Below are positions 8,525 to 17,754 of a DNA stretch of 64,000 nucleotides, piece after piece (positions within the stretch are counted from its first letter, which is position 1; each line of letters opens with the position of its first letter). The notes beneath the pieces are model-generated. The model searched no databases. It saw only the letters and a program-made list of their open reading frames with translations, and had not been told where the DNA came from. The stretch covers positions 496,001 to 560,000 of the forward strand of contig NZ_RPDJ01000001.1 of NCBI RefSeq assembly GCF_004023625.1, read 5' to 3'. Both the position numbers and the translations under genes were made by a program. Source of the stretch: Streptomyces cavernae. GTDB lineage: Bacteria > Actinomycetota > Actinomycetes > Streptomycetales > Streptomycetaceae.

Positions 8525-8596
8525 CGCGTCCGAGCAACGCCCCCAGCGCTCAAGCCGGTCCGGACAAAGGGCTCTCGGTGCAATCGACCACGCCGT

Positions 8597-9205
8597 TCAC
8601 GCCGGAGCCTCGTCGCCGGTGGTGAACTCCGCCCTGATCGTCGCGTTGTGCCGGCCGAGTGCGGGTACCGGTCCCATCACCGGTTCCCGGCCGGCCACCT
8701 CGACCGGTGCGAGCAGCGCGGATGGGGCCCGCGGGTGTTTCGACCTCACGCCAGCGATCCCGCGCACGCAGTCGCGGGAGCCGGGTGAACTCCTCGGGGG
8801 TGCGCAGCCGGGCGTTGGCGATACCGGCCCGCTCGAGCAGGTCCATGACCTTCTCGGCGGTGAGCGTGACGAAGGCGTCCTCGACGATCGGGGTGAGCGC
8901 GTCGTTGTTGTCCACACGGTCGGTGTTGGAGCGCAACAGCGCGGGTCGTTGACGAGTTCGGGACGCCGCAGCACCTCACAGCACAGCACGCTCCACTCGC
9001 GGTCGCTCTGCACGCCGAGAAAGACGGTGCCGTCACCGATCCGGTAGGGGCCGTAGCGCGCTGTCGAGGGCTGCCGCGCTCCGGTCTGGAGAACCCGGCC
9101 TTCGCGGGGGCCTCCGCGGTTCCGGTGGACATCACCAGTCCGGTCTCGCACTGCACCAGCAGGTCGTAGGAGCTCCTGGAGCGGTAGGGCGGACAGAGGC
9201 AGTGG
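8597..9205 (-). pseudogene. CaiB/BaiF CoA-transferase relic
   Basis: The minus strand carries pieces of a class III CoA-transferase. SSYDLLVQCETGLVMSTGTAE and PAKAGF are followed by a jump to ARYGPYRIGDGTVFLGVQSD and REWSVLCCEVLRRPELVNDPR. Another frame change leads to NTDRVDNNDALTPIVEDAFV with LLERAGIANARLRTPEEF, and a final shift to VMGPVPALGRHNATIRAEF. The N-terminal third with the catalytic Asp is absent, and at least three frameshifts or deletions are present. The family moves CoA between carboxylic acids or racemises 2-methylacyl-CoA. An intact homologue is at 59822. Confidence 0.8.
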
Positions 9206-9236
9206 GTTGCAGTGGGTCCGCTCCCGCTCCAGCACG

Positions 9237-9256
9237 GTTATCGAACGTTCGTTGAG
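9237..9256. promoter_or_regulatory. Shared TetR operator, copy 2
   Basis: GTTATCGAACGTTCGTTGAG lies 19 bp upstream of the TetR start at 9275 and between it and the divergent CaiB relic. The position suggests autoregulation and, formerly, control of the CaiB gene. Confidence 0.7.
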
Positions 9257-9274
9257 CTGGCGTAGGCTGATGGA

Positions 9275-9940
9275 ATGGCGAAACGCAATACGACGAAGGC
9301 GACAGCCGACCGGTCCAGCGCCACCCGCGGCAACGGGCTGACAGCGATCATGCAGTCGGCCCGGGACATCTTCGCAGAGCGCGGCTACCACGGCGCGTCG
9401 ATCCGTGACATCGCCAAGGGTGCCGGGCTGAGCCTGTCGGTCCTGTACTACTACCACTCGGGCAAGCAGGAACTGCTCCACGCGCTGCTCGAGGACGCCT
9501 TGGCGGACTACCTGCGCGGCTGCGAGCAGGAGCTGGCGAAGGCCGGTGACGATCCCGTGGCGCGGCTGTCCGCCTTCGTCCGCGCCACCGTGGACTACCG
9601 GGTCCGCCGCCAGGTGGAGAGCAACCTCTCCCTGCGCGAGATCCGACACCTCGACCCGGAGCTGCTGGAGCAGTTCGTCGAGCAACGCGACGCGGTACCG
9701 CGGCTGCTGCGGCAGGTCATCGACGACGGCGTGGCCCGAGGCGTCTTCGGCACGCCGTACCCGGACGAGGCGCAGCGCGCCATCCTGGCGATGTGCAACG
9801 CGATCGCGCAGTGGTACCAGCCGTCCGGGCCGCTGGGCGTCGACGAGCTCGTGGAGCGCTACGTCCAGCTCGCGCTCGCCGTCGTCGGGCACCAGCCGGC
9901 GGCGCCTGCGACCCGGGCCCGGCGGTCCGGCTCCCGGTAG
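9275..9940 (+). CDS. TetR/AcrR family regulator
   Basis: A 221-residue regulator. After a basic, Ser/Thr-rich head, the DNA-binding domain reads AIMQSARDIFAERGYHGASI and RDIAKGAGLSLSVLYYYHSGKQELLHALL. The C-terminal ligand-binding domain includes TVDYRVRRQVESNLSLREIR and AMCNAIAQWYQPSGPLGVDEL. It is a close paralogue of the regulator at 57358; the two share most residues through the HTH and the DYRVRR and AMCNA(I/V)AQWY blocks. The operator at 9237-9256 in its own promoter fits autorepression. The family fits regulators of acyl-CoA catabolism that sense CoA esters, so an acyl-CoA effector is plausible but not shown. Confidence 0.9.
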   Translation: MAKRNTTKATADRSSATRGNGLTAIMQSARDIFAERGYHGASIRDIAKGAGLSLSVLYYYHSGKQELLHALLEDALADYLRGCEQELAKAGDDPVARLSAFVRATVDYRVRRQVESNLSLREIRHLDPELLEQFVEQRDAVPRLLRQVIDDGVARGVFGTPYPDEAQRAILAMCNAIAQWYQPSGPLGVDELVERYVQLALAVVGHQPAAPATRARRSGSR

Positions 9941-9999
9941 ACGGCGCCCGCGGGGGCGGCCATTCACGCACTGGACCGCCGCCACTCATCCGCCCTGAA

Positions 10000-10019
10000 C
10001 TTAACGATCGCTCGACAAG
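10000..10019. promoter_or_regulatory. Shared TetR operator, copy 3
   Basis: CTTAACGATCGCTCGACAAG lies 39 bp ahead of the acyl-CoA dehydrogenase relic. It differs by one base from the site at 58068 in front of the intact beta-oxidation operon. Confidence 0.7.
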
Positions 10020-10057
10020 TTGCCGCCGCGCTGGCGGCCTCGACGAATGAGGGCGCC

Positions 10058-10630
10058 ATGCGACGCACGGTCCTCAACGAGGGTCACGCCGCGTTCCGTT
10101 CGACCGTCCGTGACTTCCTCGCCCGTGCGGTCGTCCAGGTCATTCCCGAGTGGGAAAAGGCCGAGCACCGCCGCGCGAGTTCTACCGGTCCGCGGGCATG
10201 CTCGGCCTGCAGGTGCCCGAGGTATACGGCGGCGGTGGGCAGGCCGACTGCAGGTTCAACGCCGTGCTCAACGAGGAGTTGGCGCGTGCGGGACTCGGGT
10301 TGGGCACGGTGCGCGTGCACGACGACGTCGTCCTGCCATACCTGATCCGCTACGCGGACGAGCCGCCGCGGCGGCGGTGGCTGCCGGCGTGGCCACCGGC
10401 GAGCTGATGACCGCGATCGCGATGACCGAACCCGGCACAGGATCGGACCTCGCGGGTAACGCCACCACCGCGGTGCACGATCGCGACAAACGAGGTGTTC
10501 CCGGCCCTGAGCGACAAGTGGTGTCGGATCCCGTCGACAAGACCAAGCGGACCACCGTCGCCCTCGGCATGCCCGACCTCGGCCGTGTCACCGGCCGCAC
10601 CGTCACAAGTAGTGGATGGGGGAGCGTGTG
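10058..10630 (+). pseudogene. Acyl-CoA dehydrogenase relic
   Basis: The fragment begins MRRTVLNEGHAAFRSTVRDF and EWEKAEHRR, shifts frame at about 10170 to PREFYRSAGMLGLQVPEVYG and LNEELARAGLGLGTV. It shifts again near 10375 to ATGELMTAIAMTEPGTGSDL, the FAD-binding signature of acyl-CoA dehydrogenases. The similarity then fades; the C-terminal half with the catalytic Glu is absent. It cannot be functional. In the parental locus it would have introduced the alpha,beta double bond that the enoyl-CoA hydratase at 59050 hydrates. Confidence 0.82.
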
Positions 10631-10701
10631 ATGCCAGGACTCACTCGAAGGCGATCAAGTCGCCGATTCCGTCAGCCAGAAGTCTTTGCGACGATCAGTT
10701 C

Positions 10702-11121
10702 ATGATTCGAGGACGCATCATCGCTGAAAGCCTGCGAGCCGGCGCGGACATTCAGATGGCGGAGCTCAGACTTGTCCGTGTCGGCCGCCACGACGTGTCC
10801 GCGTCGACTCTGCCGGCAGACGAACGCTCCGGTCGCAATGACCAGCACGGCGCTGTCGACGATCAGCCACCCACCTGGACATTCGTCGACTTCGAAGGCC
10901 CGGACTACCTCGCCGACGACCTTGCTCAGGCCCTCGCGGATGCCCTCGAAACAAACCTTGGCTGGTGGGCCGACTTCACCGTCAACGACACTGACCACGT
11001 GATCGTGTTCGCCGGACGCTACTTCCGCTACGGCATAGGCGACGAAGCAGGCAGAGCCGAGGCAGTCGCATGGGGCCGAACTGCTGGAACACCGGAGCAC
11101 CAACTCGACTGGGGTCCGTAA
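10702..11121 (+). CDS. Hypothetical protein
   Basis: An open frame of 139 residues from ATG: MIRGRIIAESLRAGADIQMA, then TWTFVDFEGPDYLADDLAQA and WWADFTVNDTDHVIVFAGRY, ending near HQLDWGP. It is acidic and soluble with no signal peptide or membrane segment. Codon use looks coding, although slightly less GC-biased than neighbours. I do not recognise a named family. Short proteins of this sort with a D/W-rich second half occur singly in streptomycete arms. The upstream in-frame extension to 10495 overlaps the dehydrogenase relic and is not likely to be translated. Confidence 0.5.
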   Translation: MIRGRIIAESLRAGADIQMAELRLVRVGRHDVSASTLPADERSGRNDQHGAVDDQPPTWTFVDFEGPDYLADDLAQALADALETNLGWWADFTVNDTDHVIVFAGRYFRYGIGDEAGRAEAVAWGRTAGTPEHQLDWGP

Positions 11122-11514
11122 CAGCCGCACCCGGCACTGGATTCGAGCAGTACGCCACCTTCGCTGCCTTCGACACCGGCAGCAGATCACTGCCGCTCCC
11201 GGCAGTACCGCCGGCCCATGCCACCAGTCGCCCCACTCTCGATCACCCGCCCGGCCGGACGTCACGGCCAAGGGTTTCAAACACCTCCCTGGTTCGAGAA
11301 TGCGAAGCACACCCGAACTGGGCACTTATCACCATGATGACCCGGCGCCTGACCCACAAGAACCCCCGGACGAGCCAGTGGCCACGGAAGGCACCGGCCA
11401 CGGAAGGCACCGGTCACCGGCTGATGATGGTCGTTCTACTCGTTGGGCCCCAACACGTCGTCCGCCCTGCGCTGGTGCTCAGGTGCAGACGTCCAGCCAG
11501 GTCGGCGAGGCGCA
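11122..11514. other. Intergenic stretch, no supported gene
   Basis: About 390 bases between convergent genes. Frames across it lack recognisable domains. A short direct repeat (GGCCACGGAAGGCACCGG) occurs at about 11379 and 11397. No terminator with a clean stem was identified. Confidence 0.35.
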
Positions 11515-12192
11515 TCAGGCGTCGTTTGCGGGTTCCTGGTGGGTGCAGCCGGTCAAGTCGGCCGCGGTCTGGGTGAGGTGCTGGGTCAGTACCTCGGCCG
11601 CGGTGTCGGCGTCACGGGCCAGCGCCGCCTCCTCCAGCCGGCGGTGCTCGCCAACGGCGTCCCGGTCAGGGTTGTGGTGCGCCGACCAGCGGCGAGCCAG
11701 TTCGCTCGCGGTCCACGTCCGGTCGAAGGTCTCCAGGAGGATGGGGTTGCCGCAGCCCTCCAGCAGTGTGCGGTGGAAACCCCGGTGGGCTTCGGACCAT
11801 GCGCCGCTGTAGTACGCGCCCTCCTCCGGCACGTACGCCGGGGTGCGGGCCAGACGGTGGTGGGCGGCTCGTACGCGGGCCTCCCAGTCGACGTCGCCGC
11901 GCTCGATGGAAAGGCGCAGCACGACCGGTTCGATGGTCCTGCGGGCCTCCGCGATGTCCTGCCAGCGGCGGTCGGAGAAGGCCGGGACGGCGAAGCCGCG
12001 GTTGGGCAGCCGGTCGGCGAGGCCCTCGCCGACCAGCCGCACGAGCGCCTCACGTACGACGGCCAGGCTGACGCCCTGTTCCTTGGCGAGGTCCTGCGGT
12101 TTGAGGGGGTCACTGGGGGCGTGCTTCCCGCGCATGATTGCGTCCCGCAGGTGCGCGTACACCTGCTCGGAGAGCCACTGATTCGGGAGCAC
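11515..12192 (-). CDS. GntR (FadR/FCD type) transcriptional regulator
   Basis: About 225 residues. The winged helix is at the N-terminus (QVYAHLRDAIMRGKHAPSDP, then LAKEQGVSLAVVREALVRLV). It is followed by an FCD-type helical domain with ARRTIEPVVLRLSIERGD, HRGFHRTLLEGCGNPILLET and WSAHHNPDRDAVGEHRRLEE. The Asp/His positions typical of the FCD metal-ligand site are visible (HRGFH, GEHRRL). An ATG at 12225 would add 11 residues that come from the adjoining kinase relic, so I prefer the GTG at 12192. The target is unknown because its original upstream neighbour has been replaced by the kinase fragment. Loss of the native promoter is possible. Confidence 0.72.
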   Translation of the reverse strand: MLPNQWLSEQVYAHLRDAIMRGKHAPSDPLKPQDLAKEQGVSLAVVREALVRLVGEGLADRLPNRGFAVPAFSDRRWQDIAEARRTIEPVVLRLSIERGDVDWEARVRAAHHRLARTPAYVPEEGAYYSGAWSEAHRGFHRTLLEGCGNPILLETFDRTWTASELARRWSAHHNPDRDAVGEHRRLEEAALARDADTAAEVLTQHLTQTAADLTGCTHQEPANDA

Positions 12193-12194
12193 CG

Positions 12195-12862
12195 CTGCCG
12201 AAGGGCAGGCGGCCGGTCGCCGCATAGGCCACGAGCGCGCCCCAGGCGAAGAGATCGCCCTCTGCTGCGGCGATGCCGCTGTGGTAGTGCTCGGGGCCGA
12301 TCCAGCCAGGGGTGCCGGTCAGAACGCCGGTGCGTGTGATGCTGGTGCCGTCGGCGGCGTGCGCGATGCCGAAGTCCAGCACCCGGGGGCCGGCAGGAGT
12401 CAGCAGCACGTTCTGCGGTTTGACGTCCCGGTGCACCACGCCGGCGGGACGGATTGCCGCAAGGGCTTGCGCAGTGCCGGTGGCGAAGGCGTACAGGGTG
12501 CCGCCGGTCAATGGGCCACAGGCTGCCAGATGCTCGGCCAGGGTGAGGCCCAGGGCGTACTCGGTCGCCAGCCAGGGGGCGTCGGCATCGGCGTCCGCCG
12601 CCAGGAGCAGCAGCAGGAACGGTCCCCGTACTCGGGCTGAGAGACGAACCTCGCGGCGAAAGCGGGCCCGGAATTCCGGGTCGCCGGCCTGAATGGGATG
12701 GATCACCGTCACCGCTACCCGTTGCCCGCTGTCGGTGAGCGCGGCGTACACGATTCCCATGCCGCCGGCACCGAGCCGGCCCACCCCGCGGTAGGGGCCG
12801 ATGCGGGAAGGGTCACCGGGGTGAGCGGGATGGATCCCCCCGCCGGAACCAGCAGTGCTCAC
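12195..12862 (-). pseudogene. Ser/Thr protein kinase, C-terminally truncated and lacking the catalytic lysine
   Basis: The sequence has a glycine loop (GVGRLGAGGMGIVYAA), catalytic loop HRDVKPQNVLL, DFG (VLDFGIAHA) and the activation-segment end GTPGWIGPEHY. However, the beta-3 segment normally AVKVIHP reads RVAVTVIHP. The codon is ACG, Thr in place of the ATP-anchoring Lys. The kinase fold ends at about LPFGSGAPE, where sequence for the GntR gene begins, so the last kinase helices and any regulatory tail are lost. It is probably dead, although a pseudokinase-like scaffold cannot be excluded. Confidence 0.75.
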
Positions 12863-13413
12863 AGATTGTCCGGTCGATCAGTGCGGGGAGGCGTGTGAGG
12901 AAGGTTGGCATCTGTCCTGCGTCTCTATCAGTAGGGGCCTGCCCGTCGTCTCTACGGATGGATGGCATCGGAAGTGAACCAGCCGTGTGCAGTGGTCCCC
13001 GCCTCTACAGACAGATCATCGAGGAAGACCATGGCCAGGCCGTCCTCGGCTCAATGAGCAGTTGAACGCGTGGTCTTCTGCACGGAGTCGCCGAACGTGC
13101 CCACGACGCATGCTTTCTGCCCCGTCCCCGCCAAGTGGTTCAGCAGCAGGTCACCGTGATGTCACGCGTTGTCTGCTGTCTGCGGCCTCGGCGGCGAGCA
13201 GCCGGGTTCGGGTGGTGTCCAAATGGGCGATCGCGGTGCCGTCTGAACCAGTGCGTGAGAAGAACCGTGCGTGTCGCTCCCGGTCTGCGTCTCTGCGGTG
13301 CTCGCCGCGGTGCTTGCGTGAGGCTGTAACTCCGGGATCCGTGGCATGCGTTGCTTGAATGCCCGGTACCGGTCGGGCGTCCGGTGGCGCGCCCGGCCGG
13401 AACCAAGGGCATG
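12863..13413. other. Intergenic stretch, no supported gene
   Basis: About 550 bases with no recognisable coding sequence on either strand. It has slightly lower GC and many frame interruptions and may contain decayed sequence. No clear promoter or terminator could be assigned. Confidence 0.4.
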
Positions 13414-15060
13414 TCAGCCCCGCAACTCGCGACGCAGGATCTTGCCGGTCACCGTTTTCGGCAGGTCGTCGAGGAACTCGACCTGGCGCGGGTACTTGTA
13501 CGCCGCCATCCGCTCCTTGCAGTGCCGGATGAGTTCGTCCGACGTGCAGGAGTGGCCGGCCTTGAGGCTGACGTACGCCTTTACCGTCTCGCCGCGCTTG
13601 TCGTCAGGGACGCCGACGACGGCCGCCTCCCGCACCGCGGGGTGCTCGGCAAGCACGTCCTCGACCTCACGAGGCCATACCTTGTAGCCCGAGGCGTTGA
13701 TCATGTCCTTCTTGCGGTCGACGATGAAGATCCAGCCCTGCTCGTTCATGAAGCCGACATCGCCGCTCTTGAGCGTGCCACCGGGCAGACCTGCCGCGGT
13801 CTCCTCGGGCTTGCCCCAGTAGCCGGCGACGACCTGCGGCCCTTCGGCAACGATCTCGCCGATCTCGCCGAGCGGGAGGTCGTTGCCCTCGTCGTCCTGG
13901 ATCCGCACGATCGTCGATGGCACGGGGACGCCTACCGAGAGCGCGCCCGAGCTCGGGTCGACCGGGGGACCGGCGCCGAAAGGGGTCGCGGTCATCGGGC
14001 TGGTCGTCTCGGTGAGGCCGTAGGCGTTGTGCACCTGGAGCCCGGTCGCGGCCCGGAACGCCTTCTCCGCGCTGGGTGAGATCGCGGCTCCGCCGGAGTA
14101 GACCGAGGTGAACGAGCTGAACTTCTCCCGGGCGAAGTCCGGGTGACTGAGCAGCGCGTTCAGCGCCGCGATCGCCCCGATCGTGTAAGTCGGCCGGTGC
14201 TCGACGAACGCATCGAGCACCACGCCAGGTTCGAAGCGGTAGGCGAGCACGAGTGGCATCGGAGCCAGGAAGCTGATCGCGACGTGCCCGATCAACCCGG
14301 TGATGTGGAACAGCGGCGCGATCCCGAACACCTCACCACCCGGTCGGAAGCGGATGAAGTCCCGGTACACCGTGGCGGTGAACACCACATTCCGGTGCAC
14401 GTTCACCGCACCCTTCGGAACCCCGGTTGTGCCGGAGGTGTAGGTGAGGAACGCGACGTCGTCCGGCCCGAGCTCCACCGGAGGCGGGGTGTTCCCCCGG
14501 TGCCCGGCGATGAACTCCATCAGGTCCCGGGTCCCCTCGTGGCGCTGCCGGGTCACGCCGGAGAACAGCCGGGCGTCGTCGCGGGTTTGATACTCCAGCT
14601 CGCTGGTGGTCAACACGACCTCGACCGGACTGGCCGGTACGACGTCCCGACCCACCTCGCCGTACAGGCTCTCCGAACACACCAGGACCTTGGCCCCGGA
14701 GTCCTCGAGGAGATAGGTGAGTTCGCGAGCCCGGCTCATCGGGTTGATGGAGACCAGCATCCCGCCGGCCTTCCACGCCGCGAGCATGCAGACCAGGAAC
14801 TGGGGCACGTTCTGCAGGTAGACCGCGAGCCGGTCACCGCGGCCGAACCCGAGTTCACGCAGTCCGCCGGCGAGCGCATCGCTCTGGGCATCCAGCTCCG
14901 CCCGGGTCACGACGCCGTCGAAGTAGCGGATCGCGACGCCGTCCGGGTCGGCCGCCAAGCCGGCCCGGAACATCTCCAACGCATTGGTGTGCTCGAGGGA
15001 GAACTCCTCGGGCTGGTCCCCGTACAGGGCGAGCCAGGGGCGCTGATCGTAGACAGACAT
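13414..15060 (-). CDS. Acyl-CoA ligase (AMP-forming, fatty-acyl-CoA-synthetase-like)
   Basis: A 548-residue ANL-superfamily enzyme. The P-loop is LTYTSGTTGVPKGAVNVHRN. Core motifs include YSGGAAISPSAEKAFR, NAYGLTETTSPMTATPFGAG, the hinge segment containing KSGDVGFMNEQGWIFIVDRK and the catalytic lysine motif PKTVTGKILRREL at the C-terminus. All catalytic motifs are present. It adenylates a carboxylic acid and forms the CoA thioester. It is followed on the same strand, 8 bp downstream of the cyclase-family gene, so the two form an operon. Beside the aldoxime-nitrile block it could activate the acid made by the amidase, as inference; the substrate range is unknown. Confidence 0.87.
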   Translation of the reverse strand: MSVYDQRPWLALYGDQPEEFSLEHTNALEMFRAGLAADPDGVAIRYFDGVVTRAELDAQSDALAGGLRELGFGRGDRLAVYLQNVPQFLVCMLAAWKAGGMLVSINPMSRARELTYLLEDSGAKVLVCSESLYGEVGRDVVPASPVEVVLTTSELEYQTRDDARLFSGVTRQRHEGTRDLMEFIAGHRGNTPPPVELGPDDVAFLTYTSGTTGVPKGAVNVHRNVVFTATVYRDFIRFRPGGEVFGIAPLFHITGLIGHVAISFLAPMPLVLAYRFEPGVVLDAFVEHRPTYTIGAIAALNALLSHPDFAREKFSSFTSVYSGGAAISPSAEKAFRAATGLQVHNAYGLTETTSPMTATPFGAGPPVDPSSGALSVGVPVPSTIVRIQDDEGNDLPLGEIGEIVAEGPQVVAGYWGKPEETAAGLPGGTLKSGDVGFMNEQGWIFIVDRKKDMINASGYKVWPREVEDVLAEHPAVREAAVVGVPDDKRGETVKAYVSLKAGHSCTSDELIRHCKERMAAYKYPRQVEFLDDLPKTVTGKILRRELRG

Positions 15061-15068
15061 CGTCGGCC

Positions 15069-16028
15069 CTACTTCACGACGATGGGGTTGACCGGCGCGC
15101 CACTGCCCTTGGCTATCTTCAGCGGAGCCGCGGCGTAGAAGAACTCATACGTGCGGTCCTCGGCGCAGTCCGCGGCGAGCGCCTCGAGGTCGGTGATCTC
15201 GGTGAAGGTCACCCCCAGATTGCGCATCAAGGCGCTGTGCAGCGGCAGCACCACGCCGTTGTTCGGGTCGGCGGTCACCTCGTTGGCGATCGTGTCGGTG
15301 ACCAGGTTCGGGATCTCCATCTCGGCGAACCACTCGACGAGTTCGGGGCTGTAGACGAGGCCGGGCTCGCAGAAGCCGTCGTAGAACCTGTCGCCCAACT
15401 CGAAGAACAGCTGAAGGTAGTTGGTGCGGATCAGCAGGATGTCGCGTTTGCGGAGCTCGACGCCCTGGTGGTCCGCGCAGGCGAGCAGGTCCTCGTGGGT
15501 GAAGGTCTCGGCGGTTTCGAGGTTCTTCTTGCCACGAAGCCGCGCCATGTCGAGAAGCACGCCGCGGCCGACGACACCGCGCTGGGCGATCGGCTCGACG
15601 CTGGCCTTGTCCATGCCCCCCACAGTGGTACGGGCGTCGTACCCGTTCCAGATCTTGCCGCCGTACCAGACGTGACCCAGGGCGTCGTACTGCGTCGAGC
15701 CCTGCAGGAAGGCGTCGATCTTGTCATCGGCGTAGTGCAACCCGCCCGGGTACTGCGGCGCGTCCTCTCTGTCCCAGGTGGCCTCGTCCATGATCTGGGT
15801 GCGGACCGCGGGGGTCCGGCCCGGCCACACAGGGTCGCCCTTCGGGTCACCGATCAGCCGCTGGATCGTGAAGACCTTGCCCGAGCGGATCAGCGCCGCG
15901 GCAGCGACGACCTGCTCGGGGCCGAGGTAGTTCAGGCCACCCACCTCGTCGTCGGGACCCCACTTGCCCCAGTTGCTGGGCGCTTTGGCCAGCAACTCGT
16001 CCAGGCTGGGGACGGCGTTCTGGGACAT
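15069..16028 (-). CDS. Cyclase family protein (kynurenine-formamidase-like metal hydrolase)
   Basis: A 319-residue protein of the cyclase/formamidase superfamily, beginning MSQNAVPSLDELLAKAPSNW. The putative metal site is GSTQYDALGHVWYGG, the variant of the HxGTHxDxPxH motif used in the longer cyclase subgroup. GGLNYLGPEQV and DILLIRTNYLQLFFELGDRF are also characteristic. Homologues hydrolyse cyclic or formyl amides and lactones. A GGAGGAA site precedes the ATG. The gene is first in an operon with the acyl-CoA ligase and divergent from an AraC gene, 216 bp away, which probably regulates it. Its natural substrate cannot be told from sequence. Confidence 0.8.
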   Translation of the reverse strand: MSQNAVPSLDELLAKAPSNWGKWGPDDEVGGLNYLGPEQVVAAAALIRSGKVFTIQRLIGDPKGDPVWPGRTPAVRTQIMDEATWDREDAPQYPGGLHYADDKIDAFLQGSTQYDALGHVWYGGKIWNGYDARTTVGGMDKASVEPIAQRGVVGRGVLLDMARLRGKKNLETAETFTHEDLLACADHQGVELRKRDILLIRTNYLQLFFELGDRFYDGFCEPGLVYSPELVEWFAEMEIPNLVTDTIANEVTADPNNGVVLPLHSALMRNLGVTFTEITDLEALAADCAEDRTYEFFYAAAPLKIAKGSGAPVNPIVVK

Positions 16029-16244
16029 GGTTCCTCCTGGTCACACAGGCGTTGCCGGGATGTGCGACGCCTCCGCGACACTTCCCTGCGCGAGTGAACG
16101 GCGTCACATCGGAAGTGAAACCCGCCCAACTGGTCCAGGTCGCGCGCCGAGGCGCACAGTTGTGTCGTCAATCCGCACAAACCGGCCCCTCGCCGACTGC
16201 CGTTTGCCGGCCCTATGCTCGGGCGCGAGAGAGGGCGAGCCTCG

Positions 16245-17183
16245 ATGTATCAGATCGATGGCCTGGTCACCGGCGACCAGGCGAGCGCAGGTGTCACCGC
16301 GCAGGATGCGTGGCGGGACTGGTGCAGCGACGTGCACGGTGAATTCGGCATCGACTTCTACGCCGAGTCCTACCGGGGTCGCGTGATGCGACAGCGCACG
16401 TCGACGTACCAGCTCGTGTCGTGGACCGGTGAGTCCGAGTACGTACGTCGCGAGGCGCGCGGGATCCGCCGCGATCCGCGCGGGCACTACGAGCTCTTCG
16501 TCCCGCTGCGAGACCAGTTGCACGTCGGCAGCGACTCCGTGGACCGAGCACTCCAGGTCGGGGAAATGGCGCTGGTGCCGATCGACGCGCCGTTCCATGT
16601 CGCGCACGCCGATGGAGCAGCCGCGCTCACGCTTCTCATCCCGTTCGAGCGGGTCGATCAGCGTCTCGGTCTCATCTCGCCGCGTGGGCAGCGGATCGTC
16701 GGGCACAAGGGCCTGCCGGGGGTGACCCGTGATCTGCTGGTCAGCCTCATCCGGGAGCGCGACAATCTCTCCGGCGCCGACTTCGACTCGGTGTGCGACC
16801 GGATCGTCGACCTGTTCTGCCTCGCCGCCGCCGGCGACCAACAGATGCCGTCCTCGAGCGGCGGCACGGCGGTTCTCGACGCGGTACGCCGATACGTGCG
16901 CGAACACGTCACCGACCCCGACCTCTCCGTGGCCGCGATGTCCTCAGCGATCGGCTGGTCATCCCGCTACATCCAGGCTGTGCTCGCCCGGGAAGGCACC
17001 ACCGCCACAGAGCTGATCCGGCGCGAGCGGCTCGACCTCGCCCGCACCAGACTGAGCTGCCCGGCATTCGCCTCGCACAGCATCGCCGATGTGGCCGCGT
17101 CGGTCGGCTTCAGCTCCCCCAGCGCCTTCAGCAGCGCGTTCCGGCAGCACTTCGGGATCGCACCGCGCGAAGTGCGCCGGTAG
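16245..17183 (+). CDS. AraC-family transcriptional regulator
   Basis: A regulator of about 312 residues. The N-terminal cupin-like ligand domain (about 1-190) contains the RxxYELFVPLRDQL and MALVPIDAPFHVAH elements of the AraC-binding-like family. The C-terminal double helix-turn-helix includes VTDPDLSVAAMSSAIGWSSR, YIQAVLAREGTTATELIRRE and VAASVGFSSPSAFSSAFRQH. An in-frame ATG 30 bases earlier is possible, but GAGGG lies ahead of the chosen start. It is divergent from the cyclase-ligase operon, so activation of that operon in response to a substrate is likely. A second AraC gene sits at the other end of the nitrile block. Confidence 0.86.
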   Translation: MYQIDGLVTGDQASAGVTAQDAWRDWCSDVHGEFGIDFYAESYRGRVMRQRTSTYQLVSWTGESEYVRREARGIRRDPRGHYELFVPLRDQLHVGSDSVDRALQVGEMALVPIDAPFHVAHADGAAALTLLIPFERVDQRLGLISPRGQRIVGHKGLPGVTRDLLVSLIRERDNLSGADFDSVCDRIVDLFCLAAAGDQQMPSSSGGTAVLDAVRRYVREHVTDPDLSVAAMSSAIGWSSRYIQAVLAREGTTATELIRRERLDLARTRLSCPAFASHSIADVAASVGFSSPSAFSSAFRQHFGIAPREVRR

Positions 17184-17369
17184 CCCCGACTCTCGGCGCG
17201 GGCGTCGGTGCCTGCCGCCGGGTCGCTGCGCAGTTCTCGGCGATCATCACCGCAGCGCTGGAAAGGTCCGCCAGGGGTTCTGTTCGGGGTGTGGCCGCGG
17301 TCAGGGTCCTGGCCGCGGCGTCGTAGGTCAGCAGGATCTGCCGGCTGCGGAGGTGGGCGATTGCCTGGG

Positions 17370-17710
17370 TCGGTGTGGGTGGCGCCGTGTCCCAGCTCAC
17401 GGCCGCAGTCGGCCCGGGGCCGGTTGTGCGGCGCGCCCACGACGCCGCCGGGCAAGGGGAGACCTTGCTGCGTACTGCGGCCGAGACCGGCGCGTACGCC
17501 ACCGTCTGGTCCGTGCTCGAAGTCGTCCTGCCCCACCTTGCTGGGCGACCCGGTGGTCCGGGGCACCGGAGCGCTGCTCGCCCGCGGTGTCGACTGCGCC
17601 TCCCGCTGCGCGGCGAAGGGCGAGATGCCGAGGTCACCGCGGCCGCCGCGCGTACCGGCTGGAGCCAGGTGGTGAAGGACGCGAGACTGCTGCGCGACGT
17701 GCTGGGCTGA
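17370..17710 (+). pseudogene. C-terminal relic of a DUF6493-like protein
   Basis: The forward strand shows RRAHDAAGQGETLLRTAAET and GAYATVWSVLEVVLPHLA. A frame shift follows to LLGDPVVRGTGALLARGVDC, then another back to VTAAAARTGWSQVVKDARLL ending LRDVLG and a stop. This looks like the conserved end of large actinomycete proteins of the DUF6493 type, but the identification is tentative. The body of the protein is absent and two frameshifts break it. It is wedged between the AraC gene and an acyl-CoA synthetase relic on the other strand. Confidence 0.45.
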
Positions 17711-17754
17711 GCGGCCCTGCCTTGCGGTCTCTCCGTGCCGATGGCGGGGGAGTG

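Noticed and set aside
17184..17500. Minus-strand frame with a protein-like stretch (HLRSRQILLTYDAAARTLTA) downstream of the AraC gene
   Set aside because: The composition is plausible, but I cannot match it to a family, and the surrounding sequence is a patchwork of relics on both strands.
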